Assembly (NCBI RefSeq): GCF_004116625.1
Contig: NZ_NXIE01000006.1
Location: 62,001 to 126,000 of the forward strand
Origin: Halarcobacter mediterraneus
Lineage (GTDB): Bacteria; Campylobacterota; Campylobacteria; Campylobacterales; Arcobacteraceae
DNA: 64,000 bases
Direction of reading: 5' to 3'
Positions within the stretch are counted from its first letter, which is position 1; the number at the start of each line of letters is the position of its first letter. A program made the translations under genes and the position numbers. The notes below the pieces were generated by a model. The model did not search any database, had not been told where the DNA came from, and worked only from the letters and a program-made list of their open reading frames with translations. Positions 19,228-26,942 of this stretch are shown here, piece by piece.

Positions 19228-19923
19228 TTATCTTACATAAGAAGCATTATTAAAATCTACGGTTGTTCCATTTACATACTCAGGACAAGAAGTTGCTAAC
19301 CAAAAAATCACCTCAGCAGCTTCTTCAGGTTCAGCAAATCTTCCACAAGGAACAGCTTTTTTAAACTCTTCTTTTCTTTCTTCTGAATTATCCTTTTGCA
19401 TATCTGTCTCCACAGGACTTGGAGCAATACAATTTACTACAATATTATAGCTTCCTAATAACTTTGCAAATATCTTTGTTGCATTTATTAATCCTGCTTT
19501 TGCAATTCCATACCAAATATCAGGATGTCCTATTTGTCCTGCTATTGAAGCTGTGTTTACAATTCTTCCATATGATTTTTTCTTCATTCCTTCACTAAAT
19601 AAAGTCATTAATTCAACTGGCGTATGTAAATCTACATTTAAAATATGTTCCTTTGCTTCTAAAGGATAATTATCATAAGAATATTTTGGTTGCATATATC
19701 CTGCATTGTTTATTAGAATATCTATATCACCTATTTCTTTTGCTAAATCTTTTAAACCTAAAACATTTGATAAATCATACTCAATAGTTTGAACTTTATC
19801 TTTGTAAGGAAATGATGAAAAGTCCCTTGCTACAACTATAATTTCATAATCAAATTCTAAAAACTTTTCAACTACTTTAAGCCCAATTCCTTTATTTCCA
19901 CCTGTTATAAGAACTCTTTTCAC
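19228..19923 (-). CDS. short-chain dehydrogenase/reductase
   Basis: A classical SDR of about 231 residues. It has the NAD(P) motif TGGNKGIG at the very start, NNAGYM, the catalytic Ser in NTASIAG and YGIAKAG carrying the Tyr-Lys pair. I chose the GTG at 19923 because AAGGAG lies six bases before it. An upstream TTG at 19944 would put that ribosome site inside the gene and overlap the preceding gene. The fold and length fit FabG-like 3-oxoacyl reductases, but the substrate is unknown. Confidence 0.85.
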   Translation of the reverse strand: MKRVLITGGNKGIGLKVVEKFLEFDYEIIVVARDFSSFPYKDKVQTIEYDLSNVLGLKDLAKEIGDIDILINNAGYMQPKYSYDNYPLEAKEHILNVDLHTPVELMTLFSEGMKKKSYGRIVNTASIAGQIGHPDIWYGIAKAGLINATKIFAKLLGSYNIVVNCIAPSPVETDMQKDNSEERKEEFKKAVPCGRFAEPEEAAEVIFWLATSCPEYVNGTTVDFNNASYVR

Positions 19924-19936
19924 TATATACTCCTTT

Positions 19937-22054
19937 TTATCCAAAAATTTCTCTAAATGCTTTTGCTATTTCTGCATCTGTTGCAGGTTTTTTTATTTCA
20001 TTTTTTGGAGCTTTATTTAATAAATTATCAAGTAAAGAACCATCAATTTTGTCTTTTAGTTTATCTTTAAGCTTTTCTTTAACTTTATTTTTTATTTTAT
20101 CTTTAACAAAAGAACTTGTATCAACTTTTACTTTTGGATTTGATAAGTTTCCAGTTACTGTAGTATCAAACTCATACTTTTTGATTTTTGTTTGAATCAA
20201 AGCATTTATAGTATTTTTTTCAGTATTTAAAGTACTACTTGGAACAGTAATTTTTGTAAGAGAACTTTCCATATCTACAAAAGTATTGATTATTTGATTG
20301 TCTATATCACTTTTTATTTGTACTTTTTCATAAATCTCTTTTGTAAGATCAAACTTAGCAAAGGTATTAATTATCGTTGAAAACTCATTTTTAATAAACT
20401 GACCTTTTAATAAATCACCTGAAAGAGTACCTTTTTTATTTGCAAGATTATAAGCAACATCAATATTTGATTTTGAAGTGAAAATTTCTGGATAATATAA
20501 CATATGAGTTAAATCTTTTATTTCTACATTATCAATTTTTGCATTAAAATCATCATTTAACAAGTTAAAATTTATATTTCCTCCAAATAACTCACTTTTA
20601 CCATCTACTGCAAGTTTATCTTTTCCTTGAGAAATATTACCATCTACTTGAATATTTCCTCTCATTTTCATTTGGCTTACATCATATAGTTTTTTAAGGT
20701 CTGCTACATTTAATGTATAATCACTATCAAAACTTAAATTCTCAATATCATAAACAGCTTTTTTCATATCAATAGTTGCAAGACTTGTATCTACATCTAC
20801 AAGAGAACTTGCAAGAAAGTTGTTTAATTTTGTATTTATATCAGCTTGAAAAGTTAACTTATCTTTTAATTTTTGATTATAAGTTTTATTTACTACATTA
20901 TTGTTTACAAGTCCATCTTTTAGTTTTGTTATTACAGTACCTTCTAAGTTGCCAATTTGTGCATTTGAGATATTTGCATCAATATTTAATAAACCTTCTG
21001 CTAACAAGGGTTGGTTTACAAAATTTAATAAAGAAGAAATTTGAGCATCTGAAATATTTACTTTTACTGTTTTTGGTTTTGAATTTTCAACTAAAAAATC
21101 ATATGAAGTTTTTGATTTAAAAATATCACTTTTACCATTTATATTTAAATTATTATTCACAAAAGAGATATTACCATTTGTAGAAAAAGAACCATTTAAC
21201 TTTTGATTTAATATAGGCTCTAACTGAGCTAAACTTTTAACAAATAAATTATAATCACTGTTAAGACTTGTCTCTTTTATATTAAAATCTGCTTTTTTAA
21301 TATCTAAGTTTGCAATAGAACTATTAAAATCTACACTACTTGAAGCAACATTTGAAAATAGTTTTGTAACGGTTTGAAAGTTAAAAACAATTGGAGTTGT
21401 TGATTTTTGTTCAATTTTTGGATTTATTGAATTAAGATTTAAAACACCATTTGAAACAGAAGTTTTTATAGCCCCATCTAAAGCATTTACATTGGCATCT
21501 TTAATCACGGCATCAATATTTAAAATACCATTTGCATAAATTGGCTGATTTACTAAAAAAAGTAGTTCTTCAATTTTTGCGTTTTTAATATTTAAAACTG
21601 CACTTTTTGGATTGAAATCAACTAAATTTATATCATAAGCTGTTTCACTTGAAGCAACAGAACTTGAACCTTTTATTTTAGCAAGTTTAGAATCACCTTT
21701 TATATTACCTTTTGTAGAGAAGGAACCATTTAATTTTTGATTTGTAATATTTTGAAGTTTTGATAAATCTTTGATATTTATATTATAATCTACATCAATA
21801 CTTTTTGCAAAAATGTTTAAGTTACCTTGAATATCAATTACCGAATTGTCATCAATAGTTGCTTTAAAAGCAATAGTATTTGTTGTAAGCTTAAAATTAT
21901 TTACTTTTAAATTAACATCTTTTTGACCTTCATTTACCTTACTTTCTATCAAAGAAGCAACAAACGAGTTTCCAATAGCTGTAAATAATACAGTATAAAT
22001 AGAACCAATAATGAGGATAATAAAAATAGTCAAACCAAAAAATAATTTTTTCAT
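19937..22054 (-). CDS. repetitive AsmA-like periplasmic protein
   Basis: A protein of about 705 residues with one N-terminal membrane helix, then a long beta-rich region made of about three diverged repeats of about 190 residues. Each repeat has LNGSFSTKGNI-like, (V/L)NQPxxAxGxLNIDA and LNxxLxxG-type blocks. The C-terminus is a lysine-rich KDKIKNKVKEKLKDKLKDK stretch. The architecture resembles AsmA/TamB-type proteins that span the periplasm and move lipids, though I cannot assign a named member. The ATG at 22054 is preferred because AAAGG lies six bases before it. The SDR gene follows. Confidence 0.65.
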   Translation of the reverse strand: MKKLFFGLTIFIILIIGSIYTVLFTAIGNSFVASLIESKVNEGQKDVNLKVNNFKLTTNTIAFKATIDDNSVIDIQGNLNIFAKSIDVDYNINIKDLSKLQNITNQKLNGSFSTKGNIKGDSKLAKIKGSSSVASSETAYDINLVDFNPKSAVLNIKNAKIEELLFLVNQPIYANGILNIDAVIKDANVNALDGAIKTSVSNGVLNLNSINPKIEQKSTTPIVFNFQTVTKLFSNVASSSVDFNSSIANLDIKKADFNIKETSLNSDYNLFVKSLAQLEPILNQKLNGSFSTNGNISFVNNNLNINGKSDIFKSKTSYDFLVENSKPKTVKVNISDAQISSLLNFVNQPLLAEGLLNIDANISNAQIGNLEGTVITKLKDGLVNNNVVNKTYNQKLKDKLTFQADINTKLNNFLASSLVDVDTSLATIDMKKAVYDIENLSFDSDYTLNVADLKKLYDVSQMKMRGNIQVDGNISQGKDKLAVDGKSELFGGNINFNLLNDDFNAKIDNVEIKDLTHMLYYPEIFTSKSNIDVAYNLANKKGTLSGDLLKGQFIKNEFSTIINTFAKFDLTKEIYEKVQIKSDIDNQIINTFVDMESSLTKITVPSSTLNTEKNTINALIQTKIKKYEFDTTVTGNLSNPKVKVDTSSFVKDKIKNKVKEKLKDKLKDKIDGSLLDNLLNKAPKNEIKKPATDAEIAKAFREIFG

Positions 22055-22182
22055 AGTAAACCTTTGCATTTAATAAGACATTATTATACTGCAAATAAAT
22101 TGAAGTTTTAATTACCTGTTACTTAAAGTAAATTTTTTAAGATTTAATGATTAATCTAATAAAGTTTTAATTTTTTTTAGAA

Positions 22183-22188
22183 TATACT
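22183..22188 (+). promoter_or_regulatory. -10 box of atpE
   Basis: TATACT preceded by a T-rich block (22168-22179). Transcription would begin near 22193-22196, exactly at the base of the leader hairpin. Confidence 0.55.
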
Positions 22189-22192
22189 ATTG

Positions 22193-22237
22193 CCTACAAA
22201 GTGATAAGTAGGGATACGCAAGCCGAACAGACTTTGT
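22193..22237 (+). ncRNA. structured 5' leader of atpE, candidate pseudoknot
   Basis: The stem CCTAC/GTAGG (22193-22197 with 22208-22212) closes a loop whose bases AAAGT (22198-22202) are complementary to ACTTT (22231-22235). This can form an H-type pseudoknot, or an alternative long hairpin using ACAAAGT/ACTTTGT. It sits at the predicted 5' end of the atpE mRNA and has a more GC-rich core than the surrounding DNA. It may stabilise or regulate this highly expressed transcript. I do not recognise a known riboswitch class. Confidence 0.4.
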
Positions 22238-22267
22238 AATTATTAAATTTTATATAAGGATTCTAGA

Positions 22268-22582
22268 ATGAAAAAAATCGTTCTTTTAATGCTAGCTATT
22301 GCTGGTGCTGCTTTCGCTGCTGATGGAGCAGTTGCAAACGAAACTTTAAAAGCTTACTCTGTAGTTGCTGCAGGTATTGGTCTTGGTCTTGCTGCACTTG
22401 GTGGTGCTATCGGTATGGGTAACACTGCTGCTGCAACAATCGCTGGTACTGCTAGAAACCCAGGTTTAGGTGGAAAATTATTAACTACTATGTTCATTGC
22501 ATTAGCGATGATCGAAGCACAAGTTATTTATGCATTAGTTATTGCGATGATCGCATTATATGCAAACCCATTCTTAGGGTAA
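22268..22582 (+). CDS. atpE: ATP synthase F0 subunit c
   Basis: A 104-residue subunit c. It has a signal-like N-terminal helix (residues 1-18, AFAADG) as in other Campylobacterota, then the two-helix hairpin: GLGLAALGGAIGMGNTAAATIAGTARNPG and a second helix with the ion-binding glutamate in ALAMIEAQVIYALV. It forms the proton-driven rotor ring. It stands alone, away from other ATP synthase genes, as is usual in this phylum. Codon use is noticeably more optimised than in the neighbours, consistent with high expression. Confidence 0.95.
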   Translation: MKKIVLLMLAIAGAAFAADGAVANETLKAYSVVAAGIGLGLAALGGAIGMGNTAAATIAGTARNPGLGGKLLTTMFIALAMIEAQVIYALVIAMIALYANPFLG

Positions 22583-22613
22583 TTTATAAAACTACAGATT
22601 TTATAAATACTTT

Positions 22614-22648
22614 AAAAAAGGTTAGAAGTTTTTCTTCTAACCTTTTTT
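22614..22648. terminator. bidirectional terminator after atpE
   Basis: A perfect 15-base inverted repeat (22614-22628 and 22634-22648) with an A-tract on one side and a T-tract on the other and a loop of five T. It lies between convergent genes and can terminate both. Confidence 0.92.
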
Positions 22649-22653
22649 TATGC

Positions 22654-22998
22654 CTATTTTTTTAGAGAAAATACTTTTTTCAACTTTTTTAATCCAAGCT
22701 TTATAGCACTATATTTCATAATCTTTGCTAAACTTTTCCACTGAGTTCTTTCATAACAAGGATTAGGGCATTTTCGACATCTTGGTTTTATTTCATGGGG
22801 ACAATTTTGTAGTCTTTCAAAAGAATATGAAATAAGCTCATGGCAATCTTCACATAAATTAAGTTCAAAAGAGAAAGTTTCATCTTTATATTCTAAATTA
22901 TAAATTTTCTTTTTTTGGTTTTCATGTTTATCTTCACAATAACTTGTAAAAAAAGTTTTTAAAGTTGAAACTTCTTGTTGGAACTTATCTTTTGTCAT
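22654..22998 (-). CDS. nitrous oxide-stimulated promoter family (YgbA-like) protein
   Basis: A 114-residue cytoplasmic protein rich in cysteine: YCEDKH, LCEDCHELISY, NCPHEIKPRCRKCPNPCYERTQW. This Cys pattern and length match the YgbA/PF11756 family, which responds to nitrosative stress in enterobacteria and probably binds a metal or cluster. It overlaps the preceding FmdE-like gene by 14 bases, so the two are co-expressed. Confidence 0.75.
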   Translation of the reverse strand: MTKDKFQQEVSTLKTFFTSYCEDKHENQKKKIYNLEYKDETFSFELNLCEDCHELISYSFERLQNCPHEIKPRCRKCPNPCYERTQWKSLAKIMKYSAIKLGLKKLKKVFSLKK

Positions 22999-23587
22999 TA
23001 TAGTTTATTACCTTATCTATATTTTTAAAAATATTTCTAACTCTCTCTTGCCATAAGTATTTAAACTCTTTTTTTTCATCTTCATTTGCCTCACTTTTCA
23101 TAATCTTTTGCATAAGGTTAGGAATCTTTGGATTAAATTCTACAGAACTAGAATCATAAGAAATATCGATAAACTGTCCATCATCAACTCTTTGAAATCT
23201 AAGGTCAGAAGAAATATCTGAACTAAACTCAAGCAAATCATATCTTTTGAATTTGCCATTAATACCCTTGAAACCATAAGAATCAGTAGCACCCGTAACT
23301 TGAGAAATAACATTAGCAATAACCCCCGTAACACCTTCTACATAGTTATCTTTAAAAAAAACTTTTATTTCTCCTCTTTTTGGTATATCATTTTTATATA
23401 AATATTTTAAAGCCTCTAAAGTCATAATATATGCACCTGCAACAGTAGGACAACTATGCCCAGCTGCTTTTACAATATCTAAATATGTAAACTCTATAAT
23501 TCCATCATCAACTGCACCTAAAAATAAAGATAAGTCATCTTTTAATTTTATACTTTCAATTTCATCAAAAAAACTTGGATAATTCAT
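22985..23587 (-). CDS. FmdE-family protein
   Basis: A 200-residue protein with an FmdE-like domain. The key motif AAGHSCPTVAGAYIMTLEAL near residues 41-60 holds the conserved His and Cys, and VTGATDSYGFKGINGKFK follows. FmdE family members are associated with molybdenum enzymes and bind metal, but the bacterial members have no settled role. It overlaps the YgbA-like gene downstream, a pairing that hints at reactive-nitrogen or Mo-enzyme functions. Confidence 0.7.
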   Translation of the reverse strand: MNYPSFFDEIESIKLKDDLSLFLGAVDDGIIEFTYLDIVKAAGHSCPTVAGAYIMTLEALKYLYKNDIPKRGEIKVFFKDNYVEGVTGVIANVISQVTGATDSYGFKGINGKFKRYDLLEFSSDISSDLRFQRVDDGQFIDISYDSSSVEFNPKIPNLMQKIMKSEANEDEKKEFKYLWQERVRNIFKNIDKVINYNDKR

Positions 23588-23767
23588 ATTTTCTCACTTT
23601 AATTATTTTTTTATAAGTTTATAGAATTTTATAAGATTTAACATTGATAGAAATCAAGAGTGAGTAGTAAGAAAGGAAAGATTAAAAATAAAGATTAAAA
23701 ACACTATGTCAATCTGATAAAGTTATATCAAAGATTGACAAGAGAAGAATAAGTTAGTTTTTGATTT

Positions 23768-24475
23768 TTACTGGACAGATAAGGCAAATTCTCTTTCAAG
23801 ATTTTCTTTATCTACAGCTAATCTTTCTTTTATCATTTTTGAAAAATCATCAGGATAAATCTCAATTTGATTTTGGCTTAAAGATTCAAAAATATTTTTT
23901 ACTACATCCTTTGGTGATGTTTTTGGCATTTCTTGACCTTTTGTCATATTTGTATCTATAGGTCCTGGTAAGACTTCTATCACTGAAATATTTTCTTTAG
24001 TCAATTCTGCTCTTAATGCTTGTGTTAAAGAATGTAAAGCACTTTTTGAAGCACAATATAAAGCCATTATTGGAAGATTGATTAAAGCTAAAACAGAAGT
24101 GATATTTATTATTAATCCATTTTTATTCAACTTTTTAGGCAAAACTTGGCAAGAATTTAATGTCCCTATAAGATTTACATTGAAATCAATTTTTGTTTCA
24201 TCAAAAATTCTTTTTCCACTATTTACACCCGCATTATTTATTAAAATATCAATATTATCAATCTTTAAAGAAAGTTCTTTTATTTGTTCTTCCTTTGTAA
24301 TATCTAAAGAATAAACTTCTATTTTTTCTGATAGTAATTTAATATCTTCAAGACTATTTACATCTCGTGCTGTACAATAAAGTTTTTTTATATTTTTTGT
24401 TAATAGCTCACTAATAAAAGCTTTTGCTAAACCACCATTAGCTCCTGTAATTAGTATTGTTTTATTTTCAAACAT
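23768..24475 (-). CDS. short-chain dehydrogenase/reductase
   Basis: An SDR of about 235 residues with the cofactor motif TGANGGLAKAF, NNAGVN, ITSVLALINLP and YCASKSALHSL. I prefer the ATG at 24475 (MFENKTILITG), preceded by AAGGA at about eight bases. The longer frame would put that site inside the gene. The start overlaps the stop of the MarR gene, so both are one transcript. Substrate unknown. Confidence 0.85.
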   Translation of the reverse strand: MFENKTILITGANGGLAKAFISELLTKNIKKLYCTARDVNSLEDIKLLSEKIEVYSLDITKEEQIKELSLKIDNIDILINNAGVNSGKRIFDETKIDFNVNLIGTLNSCQVLPKKLNKNGLIINITSVLALINLPIMALYCASKSALHSLTQALRAELTKENISVIEVLPGPIDTNMTKGQEMPKTSPKDVVKNIFESLSQNQIEIYPDDFSKMIKERLAVDKENLEREFALSVQ

Positions 24476-24914
24476 TATGTTTTTCCTTATTTTCAATATT
24501 TTTATAAACCTTATTTAATAATAAGGTTAAAAGATTCTGCTCTTCGTCATTAAGACCATTTAATAATAATTGATTATGTTTTTCTGAAATAGGTATTATT
24601 TTCTCAACAATTTCTTCAGCCTTCTTAGTAGGAAAAATATTAATTGTTCTTTTATCAATTTTATTATATTTTCTTGTCAAAAAAGACTTCTTTTCAAGCC
24701 TATCTATACTTCTAGTAATATTAGATTGGTCTTTATATGTAGTATCAGATAACATCTTTTGACTAAGTCCTGGATTTTCAACAACCCTAAAAATAATAGA
24801 CCATTGTTCAGGCGATATATCAAATTCTTTTAATTTATTATTAAAACAACTCTTAGAAGCAATTGCAGTTTTATTTAAAATAAACCCTAAAGATAAATTC
24901 ATATTAAAATACAT
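24468..24914 (-). CDS. MarR-family regulator
   Basis: A MarR-type winged-helix repressor of about 148 residues, with EQWSIIFRVVENPGLSQKMLSDTTYKDQSNITRSIDRLEKKSFLTRK covering the recognition helix and wing. The ATG at 24914 follows AAGGGGCG at a good distance; a longer frame to 24968 lacks a ribosome site. It heads an operon with the SDR gene and probably controls it in response to a small aromatic or lipophilic compound. Confidence 0.88.
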   Translation of the reverse strand: MYFNMNLSLGFILNKTAIASKSCFNNKLKEFDISPEQWSIIFRVVENPGLSQKMLSDTTYKDQSNITRSIDRLEKKSFLTRKYNKIDKRTINIFPTKKAEEIVEKIIPISEKHNQLLLNGLNDEEQNLLTLLLNKVYKNIENKEKHNV

Positions 24915-25049
24915 TTCGCCCCTTCTAAATAAAAATATAATTATATATATTTTGTATTTACTTGTCAAGACAAGTATTTATGATTTATTAAAATTTTGTA
25001 ATGATAGAAATATGATTAAATATTAAGCAAATTTATAAATCTAAAAAGA

Positions 25050-25055
25050 TATAAT
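25050..25055 (+). promoter_or_regulatory. -10 box of the host tRNA-Leu gene
   Basis: TATAAT 17 bases before the first base of the truncated tRNA-Leu. After integration this promoter reads through the 5' tRNA stub and then into the element-borne intact tRNA-Leu, with no visible terminator between them. Confidence 0.6.
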
Positions 25056-25072
25056 TTCAGTCCAAAAATAAT

Positions 25073-25112
25073 GCGACCGTGGTGGAATTGGTAGACACGC
25101 TATCTTGAGGGG
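25073..25112 (+). pseudogene. 5' half of host tRNA-Leu(GAG), attL
   Basis: These 40 bases are the acceptor 5' strand (GCGACCG), D arm and anticodon stem/loop up to CTTGAGGGG, then the sequence becomes unrelated. The missing 3' half lies at 45406-45459, whose CGGTCGC acceptor strand pairs perfectly with GCGACCG. Joined at the core, the two make an 85-base tRNA-Leu with anticodon GAG. The att core is 25104-25112. Confidence 0.9.
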
Positions 25113-25144
25113 ACTTTTGAGATTGTAGTGTTGAATTTAAATAT

Positions 25145-25230
25145 GCGAATGTGGTGGAACGGTAGACACGTTAGCTTGAGGGGCTAATGCCAGTACTGGT
25201 GTGAGGGTTCAAATCCCTCCATTCGCACCA
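25145..25230 (+). tRNA. tRNA-Leu(GAG), complete, element-borne
   Basis: A full 86-base class II tRNA. The acceptor stem is GCGAATG/CATTCGC with encoded ACCA, the anticodon stem-loop is TTAGC-TTGAGGG-GCTAA with anticodon GAG, followed by a long variable arm and a T arm with GGTTCAAATCC. It has the same anticodon as the split host gene but a different acceptor stem, so it is not the reconstituted host copy. It lies just inside the element, 32 bases after the att core. Confidence 0.93.
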
Positions 25231-25378
25231 TTTTATGGTATATATTTAAACTAAACTATTTCTTCTTATATATAAGGAGTTGTAATTACTGCCAGTGATT
25301 TTATATAGAAAACTTCTAACAATTTAAAATAAAATCTAAATTTCCAATTGTCATAATGTATTGATTTCGTTAACTTTA

Positions 25379-25440
25379 TTGCACACTTTACTGCACAGTT
25401 TTAAAAAGTTTCACTAAGTTTGTAATTTTTTACTGCACAC
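25379..25440 (+). repeat. left-end TGCACA repeats, candidate integrase arm sites
   Basis: Three direct copies of a TTGCACA or CTGCACA motif occur at 25379-25386, 25390-25398 and 25431-25440. The same motif recurs twice at the right end (45347-45355 and 45358-45366). Repeats at both ends of an integrated element, close to att, are the usual layout of arm-type sites for tyrosine recombinases. The rest of 25231-25493 holds no gene that I can see. Confidence 0.55.
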
Positions 25441-25493
25441 TCATTTAACTAAAATTTATAACAAACCTTATAAAACGTCAAATTGTCATATAT

Positions 25494-26927
25494 CTATTTT
25501 AAAACTTCTATAGGAGATATAATTACTTCAGTATTAAATAAATTTTCTTTATAACTAAAACTATCAAGGAGATTATCGATATCAATTCTTTCAATATTAA
25601 TTACTAAATCATTGAAATTATTAATGTTTATATTAGACTTTTGAACATAAAGAATTATTTTTTTGATTTTTTGCATATCTTCATTTTTTGCAAAAAACAT
25701 ATCTTTATTAAATAGCAAAGAATATACTAAGACTTGTCTAATATCATCAGATTTTTTTAATACGTTTTCTTTAAACTTATATTTTGCATCAATAATATGA
25801 AAATGATTCTCTTCCTTAATCATAAAATCAGGATATTGATTAATTAATTTTGTTTTACCTTCTTCTAATAAAAAATTACTATTATTAATATTTTTATCTA
25901 TGCTTCCATCTGACTTTACTATTTTTTGTTCACTTTCATTTCCAATATATAATAACTTATCATAATGTGATAATTTCTTTTCTAGAACTTTCTCAAAGAC
26001 TTTTGTTAGGTCAACACTCAAAAACAATTGTACATCTTTCTTTAACTCTGTAAAGAATATTGAGTGTACTAAATTAAAAACTTTTTTATTTTTCTTAATT
26101 TCAATGTTATTTTTATATTTTCTAAAAAACTTATCTAAAGTTTTTTTCGAAATATTATCACTTGAAATATTCTTATGTGTTGATATCTTTATTAATAGAT
26201 TATTGATTTTATTTAATATTTTCAATATTTCTTTATATTCATCTCGTGCATTTTCTTCAAATATATCTAGTCTTTTTTTCTTTAAAAATTTTAAGCTTGA
26301 ATATATAAATTTAATTAGATCTTTTTGAAATGGGGCTTTAATAAATTGATAGTTTTTCAAAGGATTTTCTTCAATTATATTAAGTTCAAATATTTCTTCA
26401 CCAATAATTTTATCACTACATATAATTTGGTTCTTATAGTTTCTTTTATAATTTAACAATGTCCCATATATTTTATTTAATTTTTTTACATAAAATTCTG
26501 CTTCTAATTGTAAAAAACTATTTCCTTTGAAATTTTCAAATAAATCAATAACTTTTTGATTTGATGAATAACTAGAATATAGTTTAAAAAGCTTAATTAA
26601 AAGTTCTTCTATTTTTTTAATTCTTTCTTCTTTATCAGTTATTCCATTAAAATCTATATCTATATCTTTTGGAATAATAAATAAATAGAAATAGTAAACT
26701 TCATCTTTATAGTTAATATCATCAATATATGTAGATATGCTGTCTATATAGTTAGTCTGTCTTTCTAATATATTTCTACTAAATAAATTATTATCTAAAA
26801 TTTTTCGTATTGAAGATGCCGCATTTTGAGGAAATTTCTCTAGTTCATCATAAATATGTTCTATCTTATCTTCAAAATTTTGAAATACTAAATATAATTT
26901 ATTTTCACTAGCATGAGATATAATCAT
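25494..26927 (-). CDS. McrC-like nuclease subunit (LlaJI.R2-like)
   Basis: A 477-residue protein with a helical N-terminal region and a C-terminal PD-(D/E)xK nuclease domain. The catalytic pattern is YPDFMIKEENHFHIIDAKYK near residues 355-375, giving D and D-x-K, followed by a helix with DDIRQVLVYSLLF. This is the McrC layout. In McrBC and LlaJI systems this subunit cuts DNA when driven by the GTP-hydrolysing partner, encoded directly upstream 15 bases away. It is the last gene of the restriction operon. Confidence 0.82.
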   Translation of the reverse strand: MIISHASENKLYLVFQNFEDKIEHIYDELEKFPQNAASSIRKILDNNLFSRNILERQTNYIDSISTYIDDINYKDEVYYFYLFIIPKDIDIDFNGITDKEERIKKIEELLIKLFKLYSSYSSNQKVIDLFENFKGNSFLQLEAEFYVKKLNKIYGTLLNYKRNYKNQIICSDKIIGEEIFELNIIEENPLKNYQFIKAPFQKDLIKFIYSSLKFLKKKRLDIFEENARDEYKEILKILNKINNLLIKISTHKNISSDNISKKTLDKFFRKYKNNIEIKKNKKVFNLVHSIFFTELKKDVQLFLSVDLTKVFEKVLEKKLSHYDKLLYIGNESEQKIVKSDGSIDKNINNSNFLLEEGKTKLINQYPDFMIKEENHFHIIDAKYKFKENVLKKSDDIRQVLVYSLLFNKDMFFAKNEDMQKIKKIILYVQKSNININNFNDLVINIERIDIDNLLDSFSYKENLFNTEVIISPIEVLK

Positions 26928-26942
26928 TTAATTTCTTAATAA

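Noticed and set aside
20776-21120. Open frames on the opposite strand of long genes, for example inside the AsmA-like, MCP, RND and NhaA genes.
   Set aside because: They are shadows in low-GC coding DNA, with Leu- or Ser-rich compositions, no ribosome sites and no domains.
22191-22237. A cyclic-di-GMP (GEMM) riboswitch upstream of atpE because of ACGCAAGCC.
   Set aside because: The element is too short and lacks the paired helices of the GEMM class; only the pseudoknot pairing is supported.
23588-23767. The gap between the FmdE-like and SDR genes.
   Set aside because: No start with a ribosome site, no hairpin and no repeat that could be supported.
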